This document shows, one piece after another, positions 32,212-41,678 of a stretch of 45,910 nt of DNA; position 1 is the stretch's first letter; each line of letters opens with the position of its first letter. This DNA is from JAWXVE01 sp044425575. Its GTDB lineage: Bacteria > Bacillota > Clostridia > Lachnospirales > Lachnospiraceae. The position numbers were made by a program, and so were the translations under genes. The stretch covers positions 1-45,910 of the forward strand of contig JAWXVE010000007.1 of assembly GCA_044425575.1 (NCBI GenBank). Direction: 5' to 3'. The notes beneath the pieces were generated by a model that saw only the letters and a list, made by a program, of their open reading frames with translations, did no database searches and was not told the DNA's origin.

Positions 32212-34356
32212 GTGGAACATAAAATAAGTTATAAAGATGTGAAGTATTATAATAATCGAGAATTAAGCTGGTTATTATTTAACAAGCGAGTGTTAAGTGA
32301 AGCGAGAGATAAGACTATTCCCCTATTGGAACGAGTAAAATTCCTGAGTATTACATCTTCCAATTTAGATGAATTCTTTATGGTGCGAGTAGCCTCTTTA
32401 AAAGATATGGTCAATGCCCATTATACCAAACCTGATATGGCAGGGTTGACCCCTAAGGAACAATTAGCTAAATTAAATGATGCAACACATCAACTTGTGA
32501 CCCAACAATATAGCACATTCAACCGTTCTCTACTCCCTTTACTTAAAAACGAAGGGATTGAACTAGTGCAAGAACAAGATGTGTTAACGCGTGAAGAACA
32601 AAAGTATCTAGATCGATACTTCATGGATAACGTATATCCGGTATTAACTCCAATGGCAGTTGATTCTTCCAGACCATTTCCTCTTGTGCGGAATAAAACA
32701 CTTAATATTGGAGCACTTATTCAGAAAAAAGGGCAAGAAGAAATCGATTTTGCAACGGTACAAGTGCCAAGTGTATTGCCACGGTTAGTTCGGATTCCGA
32801 ATAAAAAGTCAGGAGTGACCAAGCTGATTTTACTAGAAGAAGTGATTGCACATAATATTCATATGTTGTTTTCCAACTACGAAGTTGTTTGTGCACATCC
32901 ATTTCGCATTATGAGAAATGCGGATCTTACCATTGAAGAAGATGAGGCAGCAGACTTATTAAAAGAAATTGAGAAACAGCTCAAAAAGCGCCAATGGGGT
33001 GAAGTGATTCGTCTAGAAGTAGATGCCAACATGGATAAAAGATTACTTACTATTTTGAAAAAGGAATTACAGATTCATAGGGATGATATTTACTCCATTT
33101 CGGGACCTCTTGATTTAACTTTTCTAATGAAATTAACTGGATTAGAAGGATATGATCATCTAAGAAATGAACCGTACCGATCACAACCTGTACCTGCACT
33201 CCTACCAGATTACTCTATTTTTGAGACAATACAAAAGCAAGATGTTTTATTACACCATCCTTATGAAACTTTTCAACCAGTTATTGACTTTATTCGCCAG
33301 GCTGCCAAAGATCCAGACGTATTGGCAATCAAGCAGACTCTTTACCGAGTGAGTGGCAATTCACCAATTATTACAGCATTGGCACAAGCGGCCGAAAATG
33401 GGAAACAAGTAACGGTACTAGTAGAGCTGAAAGCACGTTTTGACGAAGAAAATAATATTGTATGGGCAAAAAAATTAGAACAATCAGGTTGCCATGTAAT
33501 CTATGGATTAGTGGGTCTTAAAACCCACAGTAAAATTACTCTCATTGTAAGACGTGAAGATGAAGGGATACGTCGGTATGTACATCTTGGCACAGGTAAT
33601 TATAATGATGCAACAGCAAAATTATATACTGACATGGGCTTACTTACTTGTGATGTGGCAATTGGAGAAGATGCGACCGCAGTATTTAATATGTTATCGG
33701 GATATGCAGAACCCATGTCTTGGAATAAATTAACCATTGCCCCTATTTGGTTAAAAGATAGATTCTTAGATTTGATTCGTAGAGAAACAGAACATGCGAA
33801 GAATAATTTACCAGCTCATATTATTGTAAAAGTAAATTCCTTATGTGACAGAGATGTCATTGCCGCTCTGTATAAAGCAAATGCAGCAGGTGTGACCATT
33901 GATTTAATTGTAAGAGGTATCTGTGCACTTAAGGTGGGAATACCAGGAATTAGCGACCGTATTACAGTGCGCTCAATTGTGGGAAATTACCTGGAACATA
34001 GTCGTATTTTCTATTTTGAAAATGCAGGGCGAAGTGAAGTTTATCTATCGAGTGCAGATTGGATGCCTCGTAACTTAGAACGCCGTGTGGAGATTCTCTT
34101 TCCAATTGAAGACCCTACATTAAAAGCTCAGGTAAAAGAAATTCTAGACATTCAACTTCGAGATACGGTAAAGGCACATATCATGCAAGCAAACGGAAGT
34201 TATGAGAAGGTTGATAAGAGAGGGCGAGAAATACTTAATTCACAATTATATTTCTGTGAACAATCTATGAATCATGCAAGTGATATTGCACAGGAAAGAA
34301 AAGAAAGTTATAATAAAAGAGTATTCATACCAGAAGTGAATACAACAGAAGAGTAA
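32212..34356 (+). CDS. ppk1: Polyphosphate kinase 1
   Basis: PPK1 reversibly makes polyphosphate from ATP. The protein has 714 residues. The N domain opens with YYNNRELSWLLFNKRVL. The autophosphorylated His lies in LKTHSKITLIVRR (about 437) and the second His in YLEHSRIFYFENAG (about 594), both at E. coli-like positions. I choose GTG 32212 because AAGGAG precedes it by 6 nt. The in-frame ATG at 32182, which overlaps the ppx stop, has no comparable site and adds ten unconserved residues. It is cotranscribed with ppx, so synthesis and degradation enzymes share one operon. Confidence 0.96.
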   Translation: MEHKISYKDVKYYNNRELSWLLFNKRVLSEARDKTIPLLERVKFLSITSSNLDEFFMVRVASLKDMVNAHYTKPDMAGLTPKEQLAKLNDATHQLVTQQYSTFNRSLLPLLKNEGIELVQEQDVLTREEQKYLDRYFMDNVYPVLTPMAVDSSRPFPLVRNKTLNIGALIQKKGQEEIDFATVQVPSVLPRLVRIPNKKSGVTKLILLEEVIAHNIHMLFSNYEVVCAHPFRIMRNADLTIEEDEAADLLKEIEKQLKKRQWGEVIRLEVDANMDKRLLTILKKELQIHRDDIYSISGPLDLTFLMKLTGLEGYDHLRNEPYRSQPVPALLPDYSIFETIQKQDVLLHHPYETFQPVIDFIRQAAKDPDVLAIKQTLYRVSGNSPIITALAQAAENGKQVTVLVELKARFDEENNIVWAKKLEQSGCHVIYGLVGLKTHSKITLIVRREDEGIRRYVHLGTGNYNDATAKLYTDMGLLTCDVAIGEDATAVFNMLSGYAEPMSWNKLTIAPIWLKDRFLDLIRRETEHAKNNLPAHIIVKVNSLCDRDVIAALYKANAAGVTIDLIVRGICALKVGIPGISDRITVRSIVGNYLEHSRIFYFENAGRSEVYLSSADWMPRNLERRVEILFPIEDPTLKAQVKEILDIQLRDTVKAHIMQANGSYEKVDKRGREILNSQLYFCEQSMNHASDIAQERKESYNKRVFIPEVNTTEE

Positions 34357-34368
34357 GAGGATAATTCA

Positions 34369-35169
34369 TTGATTAGATTAGTAGCCACCGATGTGGATGG
34401 AACGTTAGTGCAAGATTCAGCCAAGGATGTATATCCAGAGTTGATTGAGATATTTAAAAAGTTACAAGAGAAGGGAGTGGTGATATCTGTTGCCAGTGGA
34501 AGACAATATTATAGCTTAAGGCGAATGTTTAGAGAAATGGGTGATTCGATCCTCTACATTGCTGAGAATGGTGCACACATTGTCTATGAAGGCAAAACAA
34601 TTGAAGCAACAGCCATGGATCCTGTTATTGTTAGAAGGATTATTCGGGATGCACGTGAATTAAATGAGCAGTATCATTTGATTGTGTCAACACCACAAGG
34701 TTCTTATATAGAATCAAGAGATGAATACTTCCATGACTTGATTGCCAATTCGTATTGTAATAAAGTCGAAGTCTTAGATGATGTACTGGCAACCCCTCTT
34801 TCTATTATAAAGATATCAATTTTTTGTAGGGAGGGTATGAGAGCAATTGCCGAGAGTGCATTTATTCCAAAGTGGAAAGATGATGTAAAGGTGTGCATGG
34901 CAGGGGAGCAATGGCTTGATTTCATGGATTTATCAGTGGATAAGGGGCATGCTCTTGTAAAAACCCAAGAGAAATTTGGGATTTCACGAGAAGAAACAAT
35001 GGCTTTTGGAGACAATAACAACGATGTTGGTCTATTAACACAGGCAAGTGAAAGTTATGCAGTAGAAAGTGCTGTAGCAGAAGCAAAGGACGCAGCAAAG
35101 TACTTATGTCAGTCGTATCAAGAAAAGGGCGTGTATCAAGTATTAAAGGAGAGGTTTTCGGTAATGTAG
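34369..35169 (+). CDS. Cof-type HAD-IIB family hydrolase
   Basis: The 266-residue haloacid dehalogenase-like phosphatase has motif I VATDVDGTLVQD, motif II in ISVASGRQYYS, motif III Lys in SVDKGHALVKT and motif IV AFGDNNNDVGLL, with a large C2B cap between. Members dephosphorylate sugar phosphates, nucleotides or FMN; the substrate is not readable. It starts with TTG behind AAGAGGAT, 12 bases after ppk1, and is followed 26 bases on by the aldose epimerase. Confidence 0.9.
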   Translation: MIRLVATDVDGTLVQDSAKDVYPELIEIFKKLQEKGVVISVASGRQYYSLRRMFREMGDSILYIAENGAHIVYEGKTIEATAMDPVIVRRIIRDARELNEQYHLIVSTPQGSYIESRDEYFHDLIANSYCNKVEVLDDVLATPLSIIKISIFCREGMRAIAESAFIPKWKDDVKVCMAGEQWLDFMDLSVDKGHALVKTQEKFGISREETMAFGDNNNDVGLLTQASESYAVESAVAEAKDAAKYLCQSYQEKGVYQVLKERFSVM

Positions 35170-35195
35170 CAAATTGTGTATAAGGAGGGGACAGA

Positions 35196-36068
35196 ATGAT
35201 TTATACCATTAAGAATGATTATATCAGTGTAAGTGTAAACAGTTTTGGAGGGATGTTACATTCTATTCAAGAAACAGATGGATTTGAATATATGTGGGAA
35301 GGTCATGAGCAAATCTGGCCAGAGCGTGATATGGTTATCTTTCCATATATTGCTCGTTTGTTTGATGGACGATATGAGTGTCAGGGGCGCATTTATGAAA
35401 TGGATATTCATGGATTTGCCAAAGACCATCATTTTGAAGTAGAAAGTAGTTCTAAAGAATCTATTTGGTTTAAGTTAAGTTATAGTGATGAAACATTAGA
35501 ACAATATCCATTTTTCTTTGTATTTAAAATTGGCTACCAATTAGATAAAAATCACATTCGTATTTGTTATGAGATTGCAAATGAAGGCAAAGAAACTATG
35601 TATTTTGGGGTAGGTGGACATCCAGGTTTCCGTATTCCTATGGATCATGGAGAGTTTGAAGATTATTATCTAGAATTCAAAGAAGAAGGGCAGCCAAAAC
35701 GAATTGGTATGAGTAAGTCCTTGCTAAGAACAGGAGAAGATACACCTTTTCCATTGGAAGGTGGACGACGGATTTCATTACACCATGATTTATTTGATGA
35801 AGATGCTATTTTATTAAAGGATATGTGTAAAACAGTGACTTTAGCATCAGAGCAGTCTAAGCGAAGTCTTACACTTACGTACCCAGATATGAATTATTTG
35901 GGAATATGGCATGTGCCAAATACCAAGGCTGAATATGTTTGCCTAGAACCATGGACATCGCTACCTTCTTGTGACGGAGCAATTAATGTATTAGAGAAAC
36001 AACAAGATCTCATTGCATTAGAACCAAATGGAGTATATGAGAATACATGGCAGATTTCTATTCGATAA
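35196..36068 (+). CDS. Aldose 1-epimerase family protein
   Basis: The 290-residue galactose-mutarotase-like protein has DIHGFAKDHHFE near residue 70, VGGHPGFRIP near 145 and LEPWTSLPSCDGA near 250, which holds the acid/base Glu. These fit the LacX-like branch of the family, in which sugar specificity is unknown. AGGAGGGG precedes the ATG. It shares orientation and close spacing with the HAD phosphatase upstream, suggesting sugar phosphate handling. Confidence 0.9.
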   Translation: MIYTIKNDYISVSVNSFGGMLHSIQETDGFEYMWEGHEQIWPERDMVIFPYIARLFDGRYECQGRIYEMDIHGFAKDHHFEVESSSKESIWFKLSYSDETLEQYPFFFVFKIGYQLDKNHIRICYEIANEGKETMYFGVGGHPGFRIPMDHGEFEDYYLEFKEEGQPKRIGMSKSLLRTGEDTPFPLEGGRRISLHHDLFDEDAILLKDMCKTVTLASEQSKRSLTLTYPDMNYLGIWHVPNTKAEYVCLEPWTSLPSCDGAINVLEKQQDLIALEPNGVYENTWQISIR

Positions 36069-36105
36069 TGGAAAACCTAAATATTTGCTAGAAAGGAAGA
36101 ATGGG

Positions 36106-36369
36106 ATGAATGAATATGATGATCGAATACTAATGTGTTTTTTGAGAAAACAACTGCAGTTATTTCCAGAAAATGTAGTGGAGAATATAGAAGAAGCAGA
36201 AATATTTCTAGAAGAGAGTATGGCAGTAGTAGTAGAGAATTTAGAAGAAGTGTGGGAATATTTCCAGGAGCAAGGCATTGACCTTTCTGGCACTTCACAG
36301 GAGGATTTAGCATCTGCTTGCGAAGTATTTGAAGTAGGTGATGGAAGGTATCTAATCGTTGAGGGTTAG
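36106..36369 (+). CDS. Small acidic hypothetical protein
   Basis: I do not recognise this 87-residue protein. It is strongly acidic and helical, with two similar segments: VVENIEEAEIFLEESMAVVV and VVENLEEVWEYFQEQGID. The first 15 residues (DDRILMCFLRKQLQLFPEN) look like a conserved N-terminal helix. AAAGGA lies 9 nt before the ATG at 36106. A longer frame from 36028 would overlap the epimerase end without a ribosome binding site. It follows the epimerase by 37 bases and overlaps the convergent HAD gene by 18 bases at its 3' end. Confidence 0.7.
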   Translation: MNEYDDRILMCFLRKQLQLFPENVVENIEEAEIFLEESMAVVVENLEEVWEYFQEQGIDLSGTSQEDLASACEVFEVGDGRYLIVEG

Positions 36370-37173
36370 AAAGCCAAAGTGTTCTAATAGTTCTAAAACA
36401 CCATCTTCTTCATTAGAGCGAGATAAGATGTAATCAGCGGCAGCTTTGACGGTTTCAGTTGCATTTCTCACAGCACAGCCAGTACCAGCAGCATGTAACA
36501 TAGACAAATCGTTCTCGGCATCGCCTACTGCATAAGTGTCTTCATCTGTTAGGTGAAAGTAATCACGAAGGAAAGTCACAGACTTTCCTTTTCCTGCGTT
36601 TGCAGAGAAAATCTCAAGATAGGATGGATTGGAAAAGGAAGTAGTAATATGCGTACCAATTTCCTTAGTCAGTAATGCTGCAAAGGCTTCTAAAGGTTCC
36701 GCATTGTCAAGGTTAATGGCGATTAACTTAGAAACATCAGAATGAAGTACGTTGCTGATTGGGTGACTGATGATGGTTTCTAAGATGACACTTCTAGTAT
36801 AGTATGCAAGTTCTCTACTGTTATAAGGTGTAACAATGATATTATCTTGATACGTTTGAATGTGTAGATTGTTCTCTAGTGCAAGATCTACAATTCTCAG
36901 TGCATCGGCATTGGTGATTACTTGGTTGTGCAGTAGTGTTTGTGTGCTACAATGATAGAGCATAGCTCCATTAAAGGCAGAAATATATAGGTTGTCCGAA
37001 GTCAGTTGAAGATAACTTTGTGTATCAATAATGCTTTTTAGTGGTCTACCTGATGCTAGTACTAGAACGTGTCCATTATCTAGCATGGTTTGCAATCCCA
37101 AGCGTAAACGAGAGGATACATTTTTCTCTTTATTGAATAAAGTGCCATCTAAATCAGTAAATAGTAATTTCAT
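36352..37173 (-). CDS. Cof-type HAD-IIB family hydrolase
   Basis: This second Cof-like phosphatase has 273 residues: LFTDLDGTLFNKEK, LASGRPLKSI, the Lys in GKGKSVTFLRDYF and AVGDAENDLSML. The substrate is not readable. The start at 37173 (MKLLFTD) agrees with the motif I position. An ATG four codons earlier sits on the AAAGG site, the same arrangement as at dapB. It is the last gene of a minus-strand set after ABC-F and the PHP gene, 45 bases behind the latter. Confidence 0.9.
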   Translation of the reverse strand: MKLLFTDLDGTLFNKEKNVSSRLRLGLQTMLDNGHVLVLASGRPLKSIIDTQSYLQLTSDNLYISAFNGAMLYHCSTQTLLHNQVITNADALRIVDLALENNLHIQTYQDNIIVTPYNSRELAYYTRSVILETIISHPISNVLHSDVSKLIAINLDNAEPLEAFAALLTKEIGTHITTSFSNPSYLEIFSANAGKGKSVTFLRDYFHLTDEDTYAVGDAENDLSMLHAAGTGCAVRNATETVKAAADYILSRSNEEDGVLELLEHFGFLTLND

Positions 37174-37218
37174 AATAGCAACCATGCCTTTCTTTTCAAC
37201 CTATCTACTCCAAAACAG

Positions 37219-38058
37219 TTACGCTTTCTTTCTTAAGTCTTCTAGGATAAAATCAGGTACCATAAGCTTTCCATACCCACAACCTAAGTCAAGTTGGGGC
37301 TTTACAGATCCATGAAAATCAGACCCTCCACTTAGTTTTAAGCAGTACTTCTTGGCATATGCCCGTACTTGTCTCTCTTGTGCAGGAGAGTGAGTGCTAT
37401 AGATGGCTTCAATTCCATCTAGTCCTGCTTCTTTTAGTTCCTGAATTAATTTTTCTACATTTGCATCGCTCATATGATAGAGAAGAGGGTGAGCTAAAAT
37501 GGCAATACCGCCTACTTGGTGAATCAATTGAATGGCATAAGCAGGTGTAACTTTGTTTCTTGGTACGAAACAAGGGGCGTGGTCGCCAATATAGCGGTCA
37601 AATGCTTCTCTAGGAGACCGTACATAACCATACTCTAATAAAAACATGGCAAAATGAGAGCGAGTCATAACAGCATCGGGAAAATCCTGTAACAATTGTG
37701 CATAAGTAATGCCAATGCCATGCTCTCGAAGTTTCTGACACATTTTTTCATTGCGAATACAACGTTCCTGTTGAAAAGAAAGGAGTTGTTCTTGAAAAAA
37801 AGTATCTTCATACTGAATATCCAATCCAAGAATGTGTATGTCTAATGTATTGTAATGTGTGGAGAATTCAATGCCTGGAATAATTTCAAGAGAAGTACCC
37901 TGTGCTGCAGCCATGGCTTCCGAAAGACCAGCTGTAGTATCGTGGTCTGTTAAAGCCATAGCGGAAAGTCCCTTTTCAAGAGCATAATTCACAAGTTCTG
38001 TAGGTGTGTACGTTCCATCTGATTCAGTTGAGTGAACGTGCAAATCAATTTGATTCAT
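37219..38058 (-). CDS. PHP-domain phosphoesterase (YciV/TrpH-like)
   Basis: The 279-residue protein of the 3',5'-nucleoside bisphosphate phosphatase/RNase AM group has DLHVHSTESDGTYTP, ALTDHDTTAG, PGIEFSTHYN, LAHPLLYH and GGSDFHGS, a complete three-metal PHP site. Relatives (YciV/RNase AM) remove nucleotides from 5' ends of rRNA and hydrolyse pAp. The assignment to that activity is by family only. Its ATG overlaps the ABC-F stop by one base (TAATG), so the two are translationally coupled, which may hint at a ribosome or RNA role for both. Confidence 0.9.
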   Translation of the reverse strand: MNQIDLHVHSTESDGTYTPTELVNYALEKGLSAMALTDHDTTAGLSEAMAAAQGTSLEIIPGIEFSTHYNTLDIHILGLDIQYEDTFFQEQLLSFQQERCIRNEKMCQKLREHGIGITYAQLLQDFPDAVMTRSHFAMFLLEYGYVRSPREAFDRYIGDHAPCFVPRNKVTPAYAIQLIHQVGGIAILAHPLLYHMSDANVEKLIQELKEAGLDGIEAIYSTHSPAQERQVRAYAKKYCLKLSGGSDFHGSVKPQLDLGCGYGKLMVPDFILEDLRKKA

Positions 38059-39695
38059 TAGTTTTCATCATCCTCTTTATCGGCGTTGTATACCGTACGT
38101 TTTCTTGCCATTTCATCACTTGCTAAGTATTCATCGTAAGTTGTAATCTTATCAATCATAGAGCCATTTGGTAATAGTTCCATAATTCGATTGGCAGTAG
38201 TTTGCACAATCTGGTGATCGTGTGAGGCGAATAATAAGACTCCTTGAAACTTGATCATACCATTATTCAGTGCCGTAATAGACTCCATATCCAAGTGATT
38301 GGTAGGCTCATCCATAATAAGTACATTGGAAGCGGAAATCATCATCTTAGAGAGTAAGCAACGTACTTTTTCTCCACCAGATAATATTTTCACCTTTTTC
38401 ACACCGTCTTCTCCAGGGAATAACATGCGACCTAAGAAACCACGTACATAAGTTACGTCTTTTATAGGAGAATATCCTGTAAGCCAGTCAGTAATGGTTA
38501 AGTCATTGTTGAATTCCGCTGTACTGTCTTTTGGAAAATATGCTTGGGAAGTAGTAATTCCCCATTTATACGTACCTTCATCAGGTTCTATTTCCCCCAT
38601 AAGTATCTTGAACAAGGTGGTTTTAGCTAATTCGTTACCACCCACAAAAGCAACTTTATCCTCTGAATTTACAATAAAAGAAATATTATCTAGGATTTTT
38701 TCTCCATTAATGGACTTTGAAATCCCTTCTACCGTTAGAACTTCATTGCCGATTTCTCGTTCTGGTCGAAAATCAATGTAAGGATATTTACGACTGGAAG
38801 GGCGGATATCATCTAATTCAATTTTTTCTAATGCTTTCTTTCTAGAGGTCGCTTGTTTTGACTTAGAAGCATTAGCAGAAAAGCGAGAGATGAAATCTTG
38901 GAGTTCTTTAATTTTCTCTTCCTTTTTCTTGTTGGCATCTTTCATTTGTTTTACAAGTAATTGACTTGATTCATACCAAAAATCATAATTACCAGCATAT
39001 AGTTGGATTTTACCGTAATCAATATCCGCTGTGTGAGTACACACTTTATTGAGGAAATAGCGGTCATGGGATACAACAATTACTGTATTCTCAAAGTTAA
39101 TTAAAAATTCCTCTAACCAAGCAATGGCATCAAGATCTAAATGGTTCGTAGGTTCATCAAGAAGCAAAATATCTGGATTACCAAATAAGGCTTTAGCAAG
39201 TAGCACTTTTACTTTTTGGGAACCATCCAAATCATTTACGGTAGAATAGTGGAACTGAGAGTCAATACCAAGTCCATTTAATAGGGTGGCAGCATTAGAT
39301 TCTGCTTCCCACCCATCCATTTCGGCGAATTCCCCTTCTAATTCACTGGCACGAATTCCATCTTCTTCTGTAAAGTCTTCTTTGGCATAGATGCTATCTT
39401 TTTCCTTCATAATCTCATAAAGACGTTGATTACCCATGATGACCACATCAAGAACTTGGTAAGCGTCATATTTAAAATGATCCTGCTCTAGAAACGAAAG
39501 GCGTTCGCCTGGTGTAATTACAATATCGCCATTGGATGTTTCTAATTGACCAGATAAAATCTTTAGAAAGGTAGATTTACCTGCACCATTGGCTCCAATG
39601 AGACCATAACAATTTCCTTGGGTAAATTTAATGTTGACTTCTTCAAATAGGGCTTTTTTACCAATTCTTAAAGTTACATTATTTGCACTAATCAT
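38058..39695 (-). CDS. ABC-F family ATPase (YkpA/YbiT-like)
   Basis: This soluble twin-ATPase of 545 residues belongs to the ABC-F class that acts on ribosomes. The first domain has Walker A GANGAGKST, the unusual signature DLDGSQKVKVLLAKAL and Walker B ILLLDEPTNHLD, followed by a charged linker (about 240-300). The second domain has GGNELAKTT, LSGGEKVR and VLIMDEPTNHLD. The second P-loop carries Ala-Lys where Gly-Lys is usual. The start MISANNV at 39695 has AGGAG about 10 nt upstream. An in-frame GTG 21 codons earlier lies inside a leader hairpin. No resistance-specific C-terminal extension is apparent, so a housekeeping role is more likely than antibiotic protection. Confidence 0.92.
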   Translation of the reverse strand: MISANNVTLRIGKKALFEEVNIKFTQGNCYGLIGANGAGKSTFLKILSGQLETSNGDIVITPGERLSFLEQDHFKYDAYQVLDVVIMGNQRLYEIMKEKDSIYAKEDFTEEDGIRASELEGEFAEMDGWEAESNAATLLNGLGIDSQFHYSTVNDLDGSQKVKVLLAKALFGNPDILLLDEPTNHLDLDAIAWLEEFLINFENTVIVVSHDRYFLNKVCTHTADIDYGKIQLYAGNYDFWYESSQLLVKQMKDANKKKEEKIKELQDFISRFSANASKSKQATSRKKALEKIELDDIRPSSRKYPYIDFRPEREIGNEVLTVEGISKSINGEKILDNISFIVNSEDKVAFVGGNELAKTTLFKILMGEIEPDEGTYKWGITTSQAYFPKDSTAEFNNDLTITDWLTGYSPIKDVTYVRGFLGRMLFPGEDGVKKVKILSGGEKVRCLLSKMMISASNVLIMDEPTNHLDMESITALNNGMIKFQGVLLFASHDHQIVQTTANRIMELLPNGSMIDKITTYDEYLASDEMARKRTVYNADKEDDEN

Positions 39696-39722
39696 ATATT
39701 TCATTCTCCTATCGATTGGTTC

Positions 39723-39760
39723 AGGTGTCCAAACTATGCATTCCACTTGCTTTGACACCT
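39723..39760 (-). promoter_or_regulatory. Leader hairpin of the ABC-F gene
   Basis: AGGTGTC (39723-39729) and GACACCT (39754-39760) pair perfectly. AAA/TTT extends the stem inward after one bulged base. The hairpin lies 28-65 bases ahead of the ATG, between it and a promoter-like TTGCCT-16-TATATG further upstream. It could be an attenuator or an operator. Confidence 0.4.
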
Positions 39761-39855
39761 AAATCATATATTTTGCAATTAAATGAAGGCAAAATTGCCA
39801 TTCCTTCTCATTCTACAGTAAAATAAAGAATTTGCAAGGGGGAAGAAGAAAAACA

Positions 39856-39884
39856 TTGTGATTGTTGCAAAATATTGCTATAAT
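39856..39884 (+). promoter_or_regulatory. Predicted chemoreceptor promoter
   Basis: TTGTGA, 17 bp, consensus TATAAT. This is sigma-A like, not the sigma-D motelity type. The leader to the ATG at 39940 is about 50 nt. Confidence 0.6.
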
Positions 39885-39939
39885 CTTGTATAGAAAGATA
39901 ATTCGTAAGACAATATTGTATATGGGAGGGTTTTAGAGG

Positions 39940-41631
39940 ATGAAGAAGACAACTAGTGTTGCTGCAATGCAAAAGATGAAGACAATTACTATGATGTCCA
40001 TTATGGGGTTAGCAGCTGTTATTTTTGTGGCAGTATGTGTATTAAGCGCAGTAAACGTACGATTAGGGGAAGAGCAAACCTCATTAGTGCTATATGCCAA
40101 TCAATTTATGGATGGTTCTGCATATTTAACAAATGAAGTAAGAAGCTACGTTGCAACAGGAGATGATGTTCATGAAGAAAATTATTGGAATGAAGTCAAT
40201 ACCCTGCAGAATCGAGAAATTGGGATTGCTGGTATGCAAGAAGTAGGTCTTACACAGGAAGAAGAAGATACTACAGTAGCCATGCAGACATTGTCTAATG
40301 AATTAGTGCCACTAGAGAGTGCTGCTATGGATCTGGTGAAGGAAGGCAATCAAGCAGATGCGTTAGAGAGTGTATTTGGTAGTGAATACGAAACAACAAT
40401 TTCTGAAATTAGTACCTTGCAAGAAGCATTCGTTACCATGATTATTGAGAGAACAGAAACTGAGATTAATGCAGCTGATTTAGGTATGATTATATTAGAA
40501 GCCCTATTTTTTATCTTGTTAATTGGCATTGTGATCTTACAGGTTGTAACTGACAGTATTATGACAAAACAATTAATTAAACCTTTAATTGCTTGTTCTG
40601 ACACAATGATGGAGATTGCCACTGGAAACTTATCAGCTGAAATTGTACATTCAGAAGATACAGTGGAGATGAAGATACTTAGTGAATCAGCTCAGACTAT
40701 TCTCACGACACTATCAACGATTATATTAGATATTGATGCACAATTATCCAATATGGCAGATGGAGACTTTACGAATAAGTATGAAAGTGTAGATTGTTAT
40801 GTGGGAGATTTTGAACCAGTCTTACATTCTATTCGTAAACTTAGAAGAGGGTTATCGGATTCTCTAGTCCAAGTAGGGAAAACAACTGCTGAAGTAAATG
40901 CAGGTGCAGAACAAGTGTCCGCAGGTGCCATGTCTTTGGCGGATTCTTCAACGGAGCAAGCGGCATTTATAGAAGAATTAGTAGCAACTTTACATGAAAT
41001 TACCTTAAAGACACAAGAGACAGCGGCAAGTTCACAAGTTGCTAAGGAAGCAAACGGAGAAGCATATCTAGCATTAATGCACAGTAATGAGCAAGTAGGT
41101 GAGATGTTGCAAGCCATGGGAGAAATTGAAGAAAAGTCTAAGGAGATCATAGAAATTATTAAGGCTATTGATGATATTACTTTCCAGACAAACATTTTAT
41201 CGCTGAATGCAGCAATTGAAGCTGCAAGAGCAGGTACCGCAGGAAAAGGATTTGCAGTTGTAGCAGATGAAGTACGTAATCTAGCAACACAATCATCTAA
41301 TTCATCTCAAAGTATAGCAGAGCTAATCGAAGCAACCGTTCATGTGGTGAATAAGGGAAGTAAGATTGCTCAGGGAACAGCTGATTCCATTGCTATGGTA
41401 GGAAAAAGTGCACAAAAGCTTGTTCAAGTAGTAGATGATATTACAAAGAGTGCAGCGGAACAGGCAGAAGCAGCATCAGCTGCTACGGAAGGTGTTTCTC
41501 AGATTTCAGATTTGGTACAGACTAATGCAGCTACATCTCAAGAAAGTGCAGCGGCAAGTGAAGAATTATTTAGACAATCCCAATCCTTGGAAGAAGTAGT
41601 AGCACAGTTTACATTAATGGAAGAATCTTAA
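39940..41631 (+). CDS. Methyl-accepting chemotaxis protein
   Basis: The 563-residue transmembrane receptor has TM1 at about 17-38, an extracytoplasmic helical sensor (39-180, probably four-helix-bundle type), TM2 at about 181-203, a HAMP domain (about 205-255) and the long signalling coiled coil. The hairpin tip, with DDITFQTNILSLNAAIEAAR near 410-430, is intact for CheA/CheW contact. Gln/Glu-rich methylation heptads flank it. No C-terminal CheR-binding pentapeptide is seen; the protein ends FTLMEES. The ligand is unknown, and no other chemotaxis gene lies nearby. Confidence 0.95.
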   Translation: MKKTTSVAAMQKMKTITMMSIMGLAAVIFVAVCVLSAVNVRLGEEQTSLVLYANQFMDGSAYLTNEVRSYVATGDDVHEENYWNEVNTLQNREIGIAGMQEVGLTQEEEDTTVAMQTLSNELVPLESAAMDLVKEGNQADALESVFGSEYETTISEISTLQEAFVTMIIERTETEINAADLGMIILEALFFILLIGIVILQVVTDSIMTKQLIKPLIACSDTMMEIATGNLSAEIVHSEDTVEMKILSESAQTILTTLSTIILDIDAQLSNMADGDFTNKYESVDCYVGDFEPVLHSIRKLRRGLSDSLVQVGKTTAEVNAGAEQVSAGAMSLADSSTEQAAFIEELVATLHEITLKTQETAASSQVAKEANGEAYLALMHSNEQVGEMLQAMGEIEEKSKEIIEIIKAIDDITFQTNILSLNAAIEAARAGTAGKGFAVVADEVRNLATQSSNSSQSIAELIEATVHVVNKGSKIAQGTADSIAMVGKSAQKLVQVVDDITKSAAEQAEAASAATEGVSQISDLVQTNAATSQESAAASEELFRQSQSLEEVVAQFTLMEES

Positions 41632-41678
41632 TCGTAATTTACTGTAAGAAAATGCTATCAGAAAATACGAGAAACTTC

